A stretch of 64,000 nt of DNA, from positions 5,225,197-5,289,196 of the forward strand of contig NZ_JACBZT010000001.1 of the NCBI RefSeq assembly GCF_013408985.1, written 5' to 3'. Made by a program: the position numbers and the translations under genes. Source of the DNA: Petropleomorpha daqingensis (GTDB lineage Bacteria; Actinomycetota; Actinomycetes; Mycobacteriales; Geodermatophilaceae). The notes under the pieces were generated by a model that was given only the letters and a program-made list of their open reading frames with translations, was not told the origin of the DNA and made no database searches. Of this stretch, positions 20,580 through 33,134 are shown in pieces. How positions within the stretch are numbered: the first letter of the stretch is position 1; each line of letters begins with the position of its first letter.

Positions 20580-20595
20580 GGGTTTCGCTCGCTCC

Positions 20596-20949
20596 TCAGC
20601 TGTTGGCCGCGACCGGGAGGGTGCCGTCGGACTCGGTGTCGACGAACACGTCCTCTCCCTCCACGCGGACCGGGTAGACGGAGACCGGCTCGGTGGCCGG
20701 CAGGTTGGTGGGCTCGCCGGTGCGCAGGTCGAAGCACGACCCGTGCAGCCAGCACTCGATGGTCGGGGCGCCCTTGAACTCCTCGACGTCGCCCTCGGAG
20801 AGCGGCACCTCGGCGTGCGAGCACATGTCCTCGATGGCGTAGATCTCGCCCTCGAAGCGGACGACGGCGATGTCGATGTCGGCCAGCTCGACGCGCAGCG
20901 CGCCGGGTTCGGCGACGTCGTTCAGCGCGCAGACCCGCTCGAACGCCAT
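20596..20949 (-). CDS. Non-heme Rieske-type 2Fe-2S ferredoxin in the SUF operon
   Basis: 117 residues, a stand-alone Rieske domain. Ligands are Cys43 and His45 (CSHAEVPL) and Cys66 and His69 (CWLHGSCFD), binding a 2Fe-2S cluster. It resembles the small ferredoxin subunit of dioxygenases. Embedded between sufD and sufC, it probably donates electrons or buffers redox state during assembly (inference). This position is common in actinobacterial SUF operons. ATG start, 1 bp after sufD. Confidence 0.93.
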   Translation of the reverse strand: MAFERVCALNDVAEPGALRVELADIDIAVVRFEGEIYAIEDMCSHAEVPLSEGDVEEFKGAPTIECWLHGSCFDLRTGEPTNLPATEPVSVYPVRVEGEDVFVDTESDGTLPVAANS

Positions 20950-20950
20950 G

Positions 20951-22167
20951 TCAGGCCACCTCGACCGGCTGGTCGTCGAGGGCCGGGAGGGCACCGAGGC
21001 GGGCCTCGATGGTGCCCATCAGGCGGTCCTGCAGCTCGGGGACGCCCAGGTGCTGGACGACGTCGGCGAAGAAGCCGCGGACGACCAGGCGCCGCGCGGT
21101 CTCGGCGTCGATCCCGCGCGAGCAGAGGTAGAACAGCTGCTCGTCGTCGAACCGGCCGGTGGCACTGGCGTGGCCGGCCCCGACGATCTCGCCGGTCTCG
21201 ATCTCCAGGTTGGGCACGGAGTCGGCGCGGGCGCCGTCGGTGAGCACCAGGTTGCGGTTGAGCTCGTAGGTGTCGGTGCCGGTGGCCGCCGGGCGGATCC
21301 GGACGTCGCCGATCCACACGGTGTGCGCGTCCTCGCCCTGCAGCGCGCCCTTGTAGAGCACGTTGCTGCGGCAGTTCGGCACGGCGTGGTCGACCCAGAG
21401 CCGGTGCTCCTGGTGCTGGGTCTCGTCGGCGAAGTAGACGCCGAGCAGCTCGGCGTCGCCGCCGGGACCGGCGTACTGCACGTTGCTGACCAGCCGGACC
21501 AGGTCGCCGCCGAGGGTCACCACGACCTGCTTGAAGGTGGCGTCGCGGCCGACCACGGCGTCGTACTGCCCGGCGTGCAGGCTGCCGGGCGCCCAGTCCT
21601 GGACCGAGATCAGCGTGACCTGCGCGCCGTCACCGACGAGGACGGCGACGCCGCCGGAGTACGTCGCCGAGCCGGTGTGGTCGAGGACGACGGTCGCCTT
21701 GGCGTAGGCGCCGACCTCGATCACGGTCTGGGCCCACACGACGTCGTCGGCACCCGTGCCGGACAGCCGGACGGTGACCGGACGGTCCAGCTGCGCCTCG
21801 GCGGCCACGCGGACGACGCTCGCGCCACCGGCGCGCTGGCGGGTGAGCGCGGCGAGGTAGTCGGCCGGCTCGGGCAGGCCCTTGAGCAGCGGGTCGTCGG
21901 CCTCGACGGTGGTCAGCTCGACGCCCTCGGGCAGGTCGGTGTCCGTGGTCAGGCGCGCGTCGGACGGCTCGCCGTTCAGCAGCGCACGGACCCGGCGCAT
22001 CGGGGTGAAGCGCCAGTCCTCCTCGCGGCCGGCCGGCTTCCCGAACGCCTCGGGATCGGTCGAGGTGAACCGCTCCGCCGGCGAGCCGGTGGGAACCGGC
22101 CCGCCGTGGGAGTGAGCGCCGGCCGGGAGGCCTTCGCTGGTGGTGCTGGTGTTGACGGGGGCTGACA

Positions 22168-22168
<1 letters not shown>
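20951..22168 (-). CDS. sufD: SufD, Fe-S cluster scaffold subunit
   Basis: 405 residues. The beta-helix core is visible (TYSGGVAVLVGDGAQVTLISV and TYELNRNLVLTDGARADSVPNLEIE). The C terminus has VGAGHASATGRFDDEQLFYLCSRGI, as in SufD. REEDWRFTPMRRV near residue 50 is also a SufD/SufB feature. SufD pairs with SufB and is needed for iron entry. The ATG shares one base with the sufB stop (TGATG). Confidence 0.95.
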
Positions 22169-23603
<1,435 letters not shown>

Positions 23604-23607
<4 letters not shown>

Positions 23608-24404
23608 GCGTGCGTCCTCTCCCGGTGCGTCTGGGGGGTCGTGCTGGGGGATGTGGCCAGGCTCCTGTGCGCCTGCCGCTCCCTCGGTACAGGGCCTGCG
23701 GGGGTCGTTCTGTTCCCGGCGACCGGCGTTCCCGGGATGTGTGTGGTGCAGATCCCGTCGCCGTGGGCGATCGTGGCCAGCCGCTGCACGTGGGTGCCCA
23801 CGAGCCGGCCGATGACCGCCGTCTCCGCCTCGCACAGCTGCGGGAACTCCGCCGCCACGTGCGCCACCGGGCAGTGGTGCTGGCAGAGCTGCCCGCCGCT
23901 GCGGATCGCCGAAGCCGTCGCAGCGTAGCCCTCGGCGGTGAGGGCCGCGGCCAGGGCCTGGGCCCGGTCGACGGGGGCCTCACCTGCGGTCGCGTGCGCC
24001 ACCGCGGTGGACGCCCGCTGCTCGAGCCCGGCGAGCTGCTGCTCGGCCACTGCGCGGACGGCATCGGGGCCGCCCGCAGCGGCGACGTACCGCAGCGCGG
24101 TGAGCGCGAGGTCGTCGTAGGCGTGCGGGAAGGTCGCCCGGCCTGCGTCGGTGAGCCGGAAGTGGCGGGCCGGTCGGCCCCGGCCGCGGTGGGGGTCCTG
24201 CGTCGTCCGCTCCTCCACCCGGCCGGCGGCCACGAGGGCGTCGAGGTGACGGCGGACGGCGGCCGGCGAGACGCCGAGCGCAGCGGCGAGCTCGGCAGCG
24301 GTCTGCGGCCCGTTCTCCAGCAGGAGCGCGGTCACCCGCTGCCGCGTGCGGCCGTCGTCGGCACCTGCCGACGAGCGGACCGGAGCGGTCGAGCTGGTTT
24401 CCAC
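23604..24404 (-). CDS. sufR: SufR, Fe-S-sensing repressor of the suf operon
   Basis: 266 residues. A winged HTH ([23 protein letters not shown], about 35-57) precedes the Fe-S region with Cys174, Cys178 and Cys191 ([22 protein letters not shown]) and Cys219. SufR proteins of cyanobacteria and mycobacteria bind a 4Fe-4S cluster and repress suf when clusters are plentiful. The GTG at 24404 gives the standard N terminus; a palindrome lies directly upstream. First gene of the suf operon. Confidence 0.95.
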
Positions 24405-24405
24405 A

Positions 24406-24417
24406 ACACAAGTGTGA
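24406..24417. promoter_or_regulatory. sufR: Candidate SufR operator overlapping the sufR promoter
   Basis: ACACAAGTGTGA is an imperfect palindrome with CACA/TGTG arms, ending one base before the sufR GTG. A -35-like TTGCAC lies upstream on the minus strand (24433-24438). Mycobacterial SufR is known to bind an ACAC/TGTGA-type inverted repeat. Site use here is inferred from that resemblance and from position. Confidence 0.5.
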
Positions 24418-24533
24418 CCTATTTCCCGAGCAGTGCAAGCAGGGGGGTCCCGCACTGTCCGGGACGTAGGCCACTTACCCGGCTCCCCGTCCCGGCCTGT
24501 GATGGGAGGACGTCCCACGAGGGGGTTCTCGAC

Positions 24534-24749
24534 ATGGCGTACGACACCAAGCAGGCCGAGCAACGGCCCGTGCACCCCGCGGCGGATGGCGTCGCCCGAT
24601 CCCACCAGCCTCCGCACAAGGCCCGAGAGGGCTGGCTCGTGCCGACCGCTGTGGCCGCCGTCGCCGCCTGGGTGATCGGCTGGGTGGCCGGGGTGCGCTG
24701 GGCGTGGCGCGAGGTCGGGCCGCACCACAAGGCCGCCAAGCGGAGGTGA
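24534..24749 (+). CDS. Small membrane-anchored protein, unknown
   Basis: A 71-residue protein: a polar, His-containing N-terminal half, one transmembrane helix (VPTAVAAVAAWVIGWVAGV, about 41-59) and a basic tail ending HHKAAKRR. ATG is preceded by a G-rich stretch. It is 36 bp upstream of ctaA on the same strand and divergent from sufR. Not recognised; codon use fits its neighbours, so it is probably real. Confidence 0.65.
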   Translation: MAYDTKQAEQRPVHPAADGVARSHQPPHKAREGWLVPTAVAAVAAWVIGWVAGVRWAWREVGPHHKAAKRR

Positions 24750-24772
24750 CCGGAGCAGGAGGACCGACCGCC

Positions 24773-24778
24773 TAGCAT
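24773..24778 (+). promoter_or_regulatory. ctaA: -10 box TAGCAT for ctaA, leaderless-type
   Basis: TAGCAT ends seven bases before the ctaA GTG. The spacing suits a leaderless transcript. Confidence 0.4.
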
Positions 24779-24785
24779 CGGCTGC

Positions 24786-25712
24786 GTGCCAGTGCTCCCC
24801 CGGGCCTTCTCCCCCGCCGTGGTCTCGCGGGTGGCCCTCGCGAACGTCGTCGCCAACGTGCTCATCGTCGTCACCGGGGGCGCGGTGCGGCTGACCGGCT
24901 CGGGCCTCGGCTGCCCCACGTGGCCGAAGTGCACCGACGCCAGCCTCGTGCCGACGAGGGAGCTGGCCGGGCACGGCGTCATCGAGTTCACGAACCGGAC
25001 GCTGACCTTCCTGCTCACGATCACCGCCGTCGCCGTGCTGGTCGTCGTGTGGCGCTCGGCGCGGCGTGATCTGCGCCGGCTGGCCGTGCTGAGCTTCCTC
25101 GGCATCCCGGTCCAGGCCCTGCTGGGTGGCGTCACCGTGCTCACCGGCCTCAACCCGTGGATCGTCGCGGGGCACTTCCTCCTCTCGATGGTGCTGGTCG
25201 CGATCGCCACGACCCTGTGGCTGCGGTCGACCGAGCCCGGCGTCGGGCAGCTGGTCGTGCGCCGGCCGATCCCGCTGCTGGTCACCGGCATCGCCGTCGT
25301 CACCGGGGCCGTGCTGGTGATCGGCACCGTCGTCACCGGCAGCGGACCGCACAGCGGCGACCCGAAGGCGGGCCGCACCGGGTTCGACCCGGAGCTGGTC
25401 AGCCAGCTGCACGCCGACGTCGTCTTCCTGCTGGTCGGCCTGACCGTGGCCCTGCTGGTCGCGCTCTACGCGACCGACTCCCCCGGCCGGGTGCGCCGCG
25501 CGGCCCGCGACCTGCTGGTCGTCGAGCTGGCCCAGGGGGTCATCGGCTACGTGCAGTACTTCACCGGCCTGCCGATCGCCGTCGTCCTGCTGCACATGCT
25601 GGGCGCGGCGCTGATCACCGTCGCCGCCGCCCGCCTGGTCTGGTCGATCCACGGCCCGGCGAGCGAGCTGCCGCTGGACGCGCCCCAGGTCACGGCGACC
25701 GCCGCCCACTGA
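24786..25712 (+). CDS. ctaA: CtaA, heme A synthase
   Basis: 308 residues with eight transmembrane helices in two four-helix halves. The extracytoplasmic Cys pair is LGCPTWPKC (Cys43, Cys49). Heme-ligand histidines are visible in AGHGVIEFTNR (His63), VAGHFLLSM, QLHADVVFLL and LLHMLGAAL. It oxidises the C8 methyl of heme O to a formyl group, giving heme A for cytochrome aa3 oxidase. Convergent with ctaB, which makes its substrate. Confidence 0.94.
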   Translation: MPVLPRAFSPAVVSRVALANVVANVLIVVTGGAVRLTGSGLGCPTWPKCTDASLVPTRELAGHGVIEFTNRTLTFLLTITAVAVLVVVWRSARRDLRRLAVLSFLGIPVQALLGGVTVLTGLNPWIVAGHFLLSMVLVAIATTLWLRSTEPGVGQLVVRRPIPLLVTGIAVVTGAVLVIGTVVTGSGPHSGDPKAGRTGFDPELVSQLHADVVFLLVGLTVALLVALYATDSPGRVRRAARDLLVVELAQGVIGYVQYFTGLPIAVVLLHMLGAALITVAAARLVWSIHGPASELPLDAPQVTATAAH

Positions 25713-25727
25713 CCCGCGCGGTATCGC

Positions 25728-25759
25728 CGCCGCCCTCGCGTTCTGCCACGAGGGTGGCG
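25728..25759. terminator. Hairpin between convergent ctaA and ctaB
   Basis: CGCCGCCCTCG and CGAGGGTGGCG form an 11-bp stem with one G-T pair and a 10-base loop. No T-run follows. The position between two convergent stops suits a shared GC-rich terminator. A second CGAGGGTG unit follows at about 25769. Confidence 0.55.
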
Positions 25760-25797
25760 ACCACACGGCGAGGGTGACGCGGCGGTGAAGCGGTGGC

Positions 25798-26718
25798 TCA
25801 GATCAGGACGTCGAGGATGACGGCGACCGAGAGCAGCGCCATGTAGGAGATCGAGATGTGGAACAGCTGCATCGGCTTGGTCTCCGCGCCGCGGCGGATC
25901 CGCGAGAGCAGCCGGTGCGCCTCGATCGCGAACCAGAGGCCCAGCCCGGCGGCCGCGGCGGTGTAGAGCCAGCCGATCCCGTAGTCGCCGCCCACCGGCC
26001 ACAGCAGCAGCGAGACGGCGACGGTGAGCCAGGTCCAGACGACGGTCTGCCGCCCCACCGACCGCGCCGTCGCCACGACCGGCAGCATCGGCACCTCGGC
26101 CCGCTCGTAGTCGGCGCGGAAGCGCATCGCCAGGGCCCAGAAGTGCGGCATCTGCCAGCAGAAGACGACCCCGAAGAGGACGACGGCCGGCCACGCCAGC
26201 GACCCGGTCACCGCTGCCCAGCCGATGAGCACCGGCGCGGCGCCGGGCACGCCGCCGAACAGCGTCGAGTGCCGGGTGTGCCGCTTGAGGATCACGGTGT
26301 AGATCACGGCGTAGTAGCCGATCGCGCCGAGGGCCAGCCCGGCGGCGAGCAGCGTCGTCGTGGTGGCCAGCAGCAGCGTGGAGACGACCGTGAGCACCAC
26401 GCCGAAGACCAGCGCGCCGCGCGGGCTGATCTCGCCCATCGGCAGCGGCCGGCGCTCGGTCCGGTGCATGAGCCGGTCGATGTCGCGGTCGTACCAGCAG
26501 TTGAAGACGTTCGCGGCACCCGCGGCGAGCGTGCCGCCGACCAGCGTGGCCAGCAGCAGCCGCCACGACGGCCAGCCGCCGGCGGCGAGCATCATCGCCG
26601 GCACGGTGGTGACCAGGAGCAGCTCGATGATCCGCGGCTTGGTCAGCGCCACGTAGGCGCGCACGACCGCGGACACGCGGCGGGTGGCGAGGGCGGGTCG
26701 CTCGGAGACCGCCGTCAC
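25798..26718 (-). CDS. ctaB: CtaB, protoheme IX farnesyltransferase
   Basis: 306 residues, UbiA-type membrane prenyltransferase with about eight helices. The first Asp-rich motif is [19 protein letters not shown] (about 69-87); [17 protein letters not shown] near the start is also diagnostic. It adds a farnesyl group to heme B to make heme O. GTG at 26718 was preferred over ATG 26811 because GGAGG lies just upstream and the longer start would overlap the -10 box. Confidence 0.94.
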   Translation of the reverse strand: MTAVSERPALATRRVSAVVRAYVALTKPRIIELLLVTTVPAMMLAAGGWPSWRLLLATLVGGTLAAGAANVFNCWYDRDIDRLMHRTERRPLPMGEISPRGALVFGVVLTVVSTLLLATTTTLLAAGLALGAIGYYAVIYTVILKRHTRHSTLFGGVPGAAPVLIGWAAVTGSLAWPAVVLFGVVFCWQMPHFWALAMRFRADYERAEVPMLPVVATARSVGRQTVVWTWLTVAVSLLLWPVGGDYGIGWLYTAAAAGLGLWFAIEAHRLLSRIRRGAETKPMQLFHISISYMALLSVAVILDVLI

Positions 26719-26806
26719 CGGGAAGCCTCCGCCGCGCGGACGCAGGGCCCCACCGGGCGGGACAACAGCACGGGGGTCCCTTCGAACCGGGGAATCAGAC
26801 CGCCTC

Positions 26807-26812
26807 ACCATA
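26807..26812 (-). promoter_or_regulatory. ctaB: -10 box TATGGT for ctaB
   Basis: On the minus strand TATGGT (TANNNT) lies about 90 bases upstream of the ctaB GTG, in the ctaB-tkt intergenic region. It supports a leadered transcript beginning near 26800. Confidence 0.35.
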
Positions 26813-27013
26813 GCCCTCGCCCCGACCCCCGACCGGCTGGGATGACTAGGGTTTGGTCACGTTGATGCTGCGCGTGCAGCGGGTAGGGCGCTGACGACGA
26901 GGACGGTGCCACACTGCCCCCGCTCCGCGCACCGTCGTCCGCCCGGGACCGCTCGCACCGGCCGCCGGGCCCGAGAGCACGAACCGAGCCCGACCCGAGA
27001 GGCACGCAACCAC
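26813..27013. other. tkt upstream region
   Basis: The divergent gap between ctaB and tkt starts is 295 bp. A possible plus-strand promoter is TTGATG (26862-26867), 16 bp, TAGGGC (26884-26889), leaving a leader of about 120 bases before the tkt ATG. No small gene or recognisable riboswitch is visible. Confidence 0.3.
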
Positions 27014-29227
<2,214 letters not shown>

Positions 29228-29269
29228 ACAGCCTTGGTTGGTCGTCACAGCTACCGAAGGAAGGCAGAC

Positions 29270-30370
29270 ATGGCACAGAACGAGAGGCTGGCGGAGCTCT
29301 CCGCGGCCGGGGTCGCCGTCTGGCTCGACGACCTCTCCCGCGACCGCATCCGCACCGGCAACCTGCAGTCGCTGGTCGACGAGTACTCGGTGGTCGGCGT
29401 CACCACCAACCCGACGATCTTCGCCGCGGCGATCAGCGGCTCGGACTCCTACGACGACCAGGTGCACGCCCTCGCCGTCCGCTCGGTGAGCGTCGAGGAG
29501 GCGCTGCGCACCATCACCGCCTCCGACGTCCGCGACGCCTGCGACCTGCTGCGCCCGGTCGCCGACCGGCAGCCCGGTGACGGCCGCGTGTCGCTCGAGG
29601 TGGCGCCGGGCCTGGCCCACGACACCGACGCGACCTCCGCGGAGGCCGCGCACCTGTGGTGGCTGGTCGACCGGCCGAACCTGTTCATCAAGATCCCGGC
29701 GACCGAGGCCGGCCTGCCGGCGATCACCGAGACGATCGCCCACGGCATCAGCGTCAACGTCACCCTCATCTTCAGCCTCGACCGGTACCGCGCCGTCATG
29801 GACGCCTACCTGTCCGGTCTCGAGAAGCGGGTGGCCAACGGCGGGTCGCTCGAGGGGATCGCCTCGGTGGCGTCCTTCTTCGTGTCCCGCGTCGACACCG
29901 AGATCGACAAGCGGCTGGACAAGCTCGGCGCCGACGCCTCGCTCAAGGGCAGGGCGGGCGTGGCCAACGCGCAGCTGGCCTACCAGGCCTACGAGGAGGT
30001 CTTCTCCTCCAACCGCTGGCGCGCGCTCGAGGCCAAGGGCGCCGCCCCGCAGCGGCCGCTGTGGGCCTCGACCGGCGTCAAGAACCCCGAGTACTCCGAC
30101 ACGATGTACATCTCCGAGCTCATCGCTCCCGGGACCGTGAACACGATGCCGGAGAAGACGATGAAGGCCTACGCCGACCACGGCGAGCCCGGCACCCCGG
30201 TGCAGAAGGCCTACGACGAGGCGGCCGCGGTGATGAAGTCCGTCGCCGATGCCGGCGTCGACCTCGACGACGTCTTCAAGGTCCTCGAGGACGAGGGCGT
30301 CAAGAAGTTCGTCGACTCGTGGGACGAGCTCACCGACTCGGTCAAGAGCGAGCTGGAGAAGCTCAAGTAG
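29270..30370 (+). CDS. tal: Transaldolase
   Basis: 366 residues, the long actinobacterial class. [11 protein letters not shown] (45-55) and the Schiff-base lysine Lys141 in [12 protein letters not shown] are present, with [15 protein letters not shown] after it. It transfers dihydroxyacetone units between sugar phosphates. A strong GAAGGAAGG precedes the ATG, 42 bp after tkt. A large hairpin follows the gene. Confidence 0.96.
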   Translation: MAQNERLAELSAAGVAVWLDDLSRDRIRTGNLQSLVDEYSVVGVTTNPTIFAAAISGSDSYDDQVHALAVRSVSVEEALRTITASDVRDACDLLRPVADRQPGDGRVSLEVAPGLAHDTDATSAEAAHLWWLVDRPNLFIKIPATEAGLPAITETIAHGISVNVTLIFSLDRYRAVMDAYLSGLEKRVANGGSLEGIASVASFFVSRVDTEIDKRLDKLGADASLKGRAGVANAQLAYQAYEEVFSSNRWRALEAKGAAPQRPLWASTGVKNPEYSDTMYISELIAPGTVNTMPEKTMKAYADHGEPGTPVQKAYDEAAAVMKSVADAGVDLDDVFKVLEDEGVKKFVDSWDELTDSVKSELEKLK

Positions 30371-30382
30371 TTCGCCGGTCCC

Positions 30383-30416
30383 TCGCCGTCCGGCCCGCCG
30401 TCGGGCCGGACGGCGA
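30383..30416. terminator. Perfect 15-bp hairpin between tal and zwf
   Basis: TCGCCGTCCGGCCCG and its exact complement flank a four-base CCGT loop. No T-run follows. It lies 13 bp after the tal stop and 22 bp before zwf, so it may be a partial terminator or a 3' stability element that sets tkt-tal above zwf-opcA-pgl. Confidence 0.65.
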
Positions 30417-30438
30417 CCCCACCTGACCACGAGGACGG

Positions 30439-31959
30439 ATGATGATCACCAATCCGCTGCGCGACCCGCGGGACCGGCGGCTGCCCCGCGTTCCCGAGCC
30501 CTGCGCCCTCGTCGTCTTCGGGATCACCGGCGACCTGGCCCGCAAGAAGCTGCTGCCGGCCATCTACGACCTGGCCAACCGGGGCCTGCTGCCGACCAAC
30601 TTCGCGCTGCTCGGCTTCGCCCGCCGCGACTGGGGCGACTCCGACTTCGCCGACCTGGCGCGCGACGCGGCCCGCAACGCGGCCCGCACGCCGTGGCGCG
30701 AGGAGGTCTGGGACCAGCTGGCCAGCAGCGTGCGGTTCGTGCAGGGCAGCTTCGACGACGACAACGCCTTCGACGAGCTCGCCGACACGCTCAACGAGCT
30801 CGAGGGCAGCCACGGGATCGGCGGCAACGCCGCGTTCTACCTGTCCATCCCGCCGGCGATGTTCCCGGTCGTGCTCAAGCAGATGCAGCGCACCGGCATG
30901 GCCGAGAGCACCCCGGACCGCTGGCGCCGGGTGGTCGTGGAGAAGCCGTTCGGCACCGACCTGCCCTCCAGCCGCGAGCTGAACGCGCTGGTCGACTCGG
31001 TGTTCAGCGCCGACGACGTCTTCCGCATCGACCACTACCTGGGCAAGGAGACCGTCCAGAACCTGCTGGCGCTGCGGTTCGCCAACACCCTGTTCGAGCC
31101 CATCTGGAACGGCCACCACGTCGACTCGGTGCAGATCACCATGGCCGAGGACGTCGGCATCGGCGGGCGGGCCGGGTTCTACGAGAAGACCGGCGCCGCC
31201 CGCGACGTGCTGCAGAACCACCTGCTGCAGCTGCTGGCCCTGACCGCCATGGAGGAGCCGGTCGAGTTCTCCGCCGAGGAGATCCGCACCGAGAAGCTCA
31301 AGGTGCTGCGGGCGATCTCGCTGCCCGAGGACCTCGAGACGTTCGCCATCCGCGGCCAGTACGAGCAGGGCTGGCTGGCCGGGCAGCGGGCCAAGGGCTA
31401 CCGGCAGGAGGAAGGCGTCGACCCGAAGTCGAAGACCGAGACCTTCGCCGCGGTCCGGCTCGGCGTGGAGACCCGGCGGTGGGCAGGGGTCCCCTTCTAC
31501 CTGCGCACCGGCAAGCGGCTGCCGCGCCGGGTCACCGAGATCGCGCTGTCGTTCAAGCGCGCGCCGCACCTGCCGTTCGCGCCGACGGACACCGAGGAGC
31601 TCGGCAACAACCAGCTCGTCGTCCGCGTCCAGCCCGACGAGGGCGTGACCCTCAAGTTCGGGTCGAAGGTGCCCGGCAGCGTCATGGAGGTCCGCGACGT
31701 GTCGATGGACTTCCTCTACGGCGAGCAGTTCACCGAGGCCAGCCCCGAGGCGTACGAGCGGCTGCTGCTCGACGTCCTGCTCGGTGACGCGACGCTGTTC
31801 CCGCGCAACGCCGAGGTGGAGGCCTCGTGGCGGGTGATCGACCCGCTCGAGGAGTTCTGGACCGGGACCACCCCGCACTTCTACCGGGCCGGCGAGTGGG
31901 GCCCGCGCGCCGCCGACGAGATGCTCGCCGCCGAGGGAAGGAGGTGGCGCCGACCGTGA
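30439..31959 (+). CDS. zwf: Glucose-6-phosphate 1-dehydrogenase
   Basis: 506 residues. The coenzyme-binding motif is GITGDLARKK (28-37), and the active-site segment RIDHYLGKE (196-204) with VVEKPFGTDL is intact. It oxidises glucose 6-phosphate to 6-phosphogluconolactone, making NADPH. Start is the first ATG of an ATGATG pair after GAGGACGG. The stop overlaps opcA (GTGA), so the two are translationally coupled. Confidence 0.97.
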   Translation: MMITNPLRDPRDRRLPRVPEPCALVVFGITGDLARKKLLPAIYDLANRGLLPTNFALLGFARRDWGDSDFADLARDAARNAARTPWREEVWDQLASSVRFVQGSFDDDNAFDELADTLNELEGSHGIGGNAAFYLSIPPAMFPVVLKQMQRTGMAESTPDRWRRVVVEKPFGTDLPSSRELNALVDSVFSADDVFRIDHYLGKETVQNLLALRFANTLFEPIWNGHHVDSVQITMAEDVGIGGRAGFYEKTGAARDVLQNHLLQLLALTAMEEPVEFSAEEIRTEKLKVLRAISLPEDLETFAIRGQYEQGWLAGQRAKGYRQEEGVDPKSKTETFAAVRLGVETRRWAGVPFYLRTGKRLPRRVTEIALSFKRAPHLPFAPTDTEELGNNQLVVRVQPDEGVTLKFGSKVPGSVMEVRDVSMDFLYGEQFTEASPEAYERLLLDVLLGDATLFPRNAEVEASWRVIDPLEEFWTGTTPHFYRAGEWGPRAADEMLAAEGRRWRRP

Positions 31960-33134
31960 CCACTCTCTGGGACACGACCGGTTCCGCCGTCGTGAAGGAG
32001 CTGGCCGCGCAGCGGCGCACCGGCGGTGCCGTGCTGTCCGGCGTGGCGCTGACCCTCGTGGTCGTCGCCGACGAGAGCCGGGTGGCCGAGGCCGAGGAGG
32101 CGGCGACCGCGGCGGCCGAGCAGCACCCGTGCCGGCTGCTGGTCGTCGTCCGGCGGCAGATCGACGCGCCGATGCCCCGCCTGGACGCCGAGGTGCTCAT
32201 CGGCGGCCGGCTGGGCCCGGGCGAGGCTGTGGTCATGCGCATGTACGGCCGGCTGGCGCTGCACGCCGAGTCGGTCGTGCTGCCGCTGCTCGCCGCCGAC
32301 GCGCCGGTGGTCACCTGGTGGCACGCGGACCCGCCGGACCGGATGGCGACCGATCCGCTGGCCGTGATCGCCGACCGGCGGATCACCGACAGCTCCATCG
32401 CCGAGGACCCGGTCGCCGCGCTGGTCACCCGGGCCAAGGACTACGCCCCCGGCGACACCGACCTGGCCTGGACCCGGACCACCACCTGGCGCAGCACCCT
32501 GACCATGACGCTGGACTCGGTCGCCGGCCGCCGCGGCGAAGGCGTGCGGGTCCGCGGCGGGCGGGTCGAGGGGCGCCTGGGCAGCCCGACCGCGGAGCTG
32601 CTCGCGGGATGGCTCGCCTCCCGCTGCGGATCCTCGTTCGAGGTCGTCAAGGCCGAGCGGTCTCCCGGGCCGAGCGGGGTCGACGCCGTCGTGCTGCAGC
32701 TCGACGAGAACGAGGAGATCCGGGTGCAGGCCGACCGCCGGGGCGGCGCGACCATCAGCCAGCCGTTCCGGCCGGAGACGACGGTGGCCCTCCCCGACCG
32801 GCCGCTGGGCGACCTGCTCGGTGAGGAGCTGCGCCGGCTCGACCCGGACGAGCCGTACCAGGAGGCCCTGGAGGCGGCCACCGGCGTGGGCGGGCTGGCC
32901 GACCGCTCGCCGGTGCGCGAGCACATCTGGTTCGACCCGGCCGACCCGAACTCGGGTACCCGGCCCGGCACCGCCCGGCCGGCGAGCGTGCCCCGGACCA
33001 ACACGCGGCCCGGCGCCACCGGCCGCAAGCGCACGGGTGCGGCCAAGCCCGCGCCGACCGTGCCGGCCGACTCGACGGGCGCCGACGAGGTCGCCGAGCA
33101 CGGCGAGCACGACGACGAGAACGTGGCCCACTGA
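31956..33134 (+). CDS. opcA: OpcA, glucose-6-phosphate dehydrogenase assembly protein
   Basis: 392 residues. LLVVVRRQIDAPMPRLDAEV, VVTWWHADPPDRMATDPLAVIADRRITDS and DTDLAWTRTTTWRSTL are OpcA signatures; OpcA activates or assembles Zwf. About 60 C-terminal residues after WFDPADPNSG are Pro/Ala/Thr-rich and acidic at the end, apparently disordered and extra to the family core. GTG at 31956 overlaps the zwf TGA; GTG at 31944 is a less likely alternative. Confidence 0.94.
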   Translation: MTTLWDTTGSAVVKELAAQRRTGGAVLSGVALTLVVVADESRVAEAEEAATAAAEQHPCRLLVVVRRQIDAPMPRLDAEVLIGGRLGPGEAVVMRMYGRLALHAESVVLPLLAADAPVVTWWHADPPDRMATDPLAVIADRRITDSSIAEDPVAALVTRAKDYAPGDTDLAWTRTTTWRSTLTMTLDSVAGRRGEGVRVRGGRVEGRLGSPTAELLAGWLASRCGSSFEVVKAERSPGPSGVDAVVLQLDENEEIRVQADRRGGATISQPFRPETTVALPDRPLGDLLGEELRRLDPDEPYQEALEAATGVGGLADRSPVREHIWFDPADPNSGTRPGTARPASVPRTNTRPGATGRKRTGAAKPAPTVPADSTGADEVAEHGEHDDENVAH

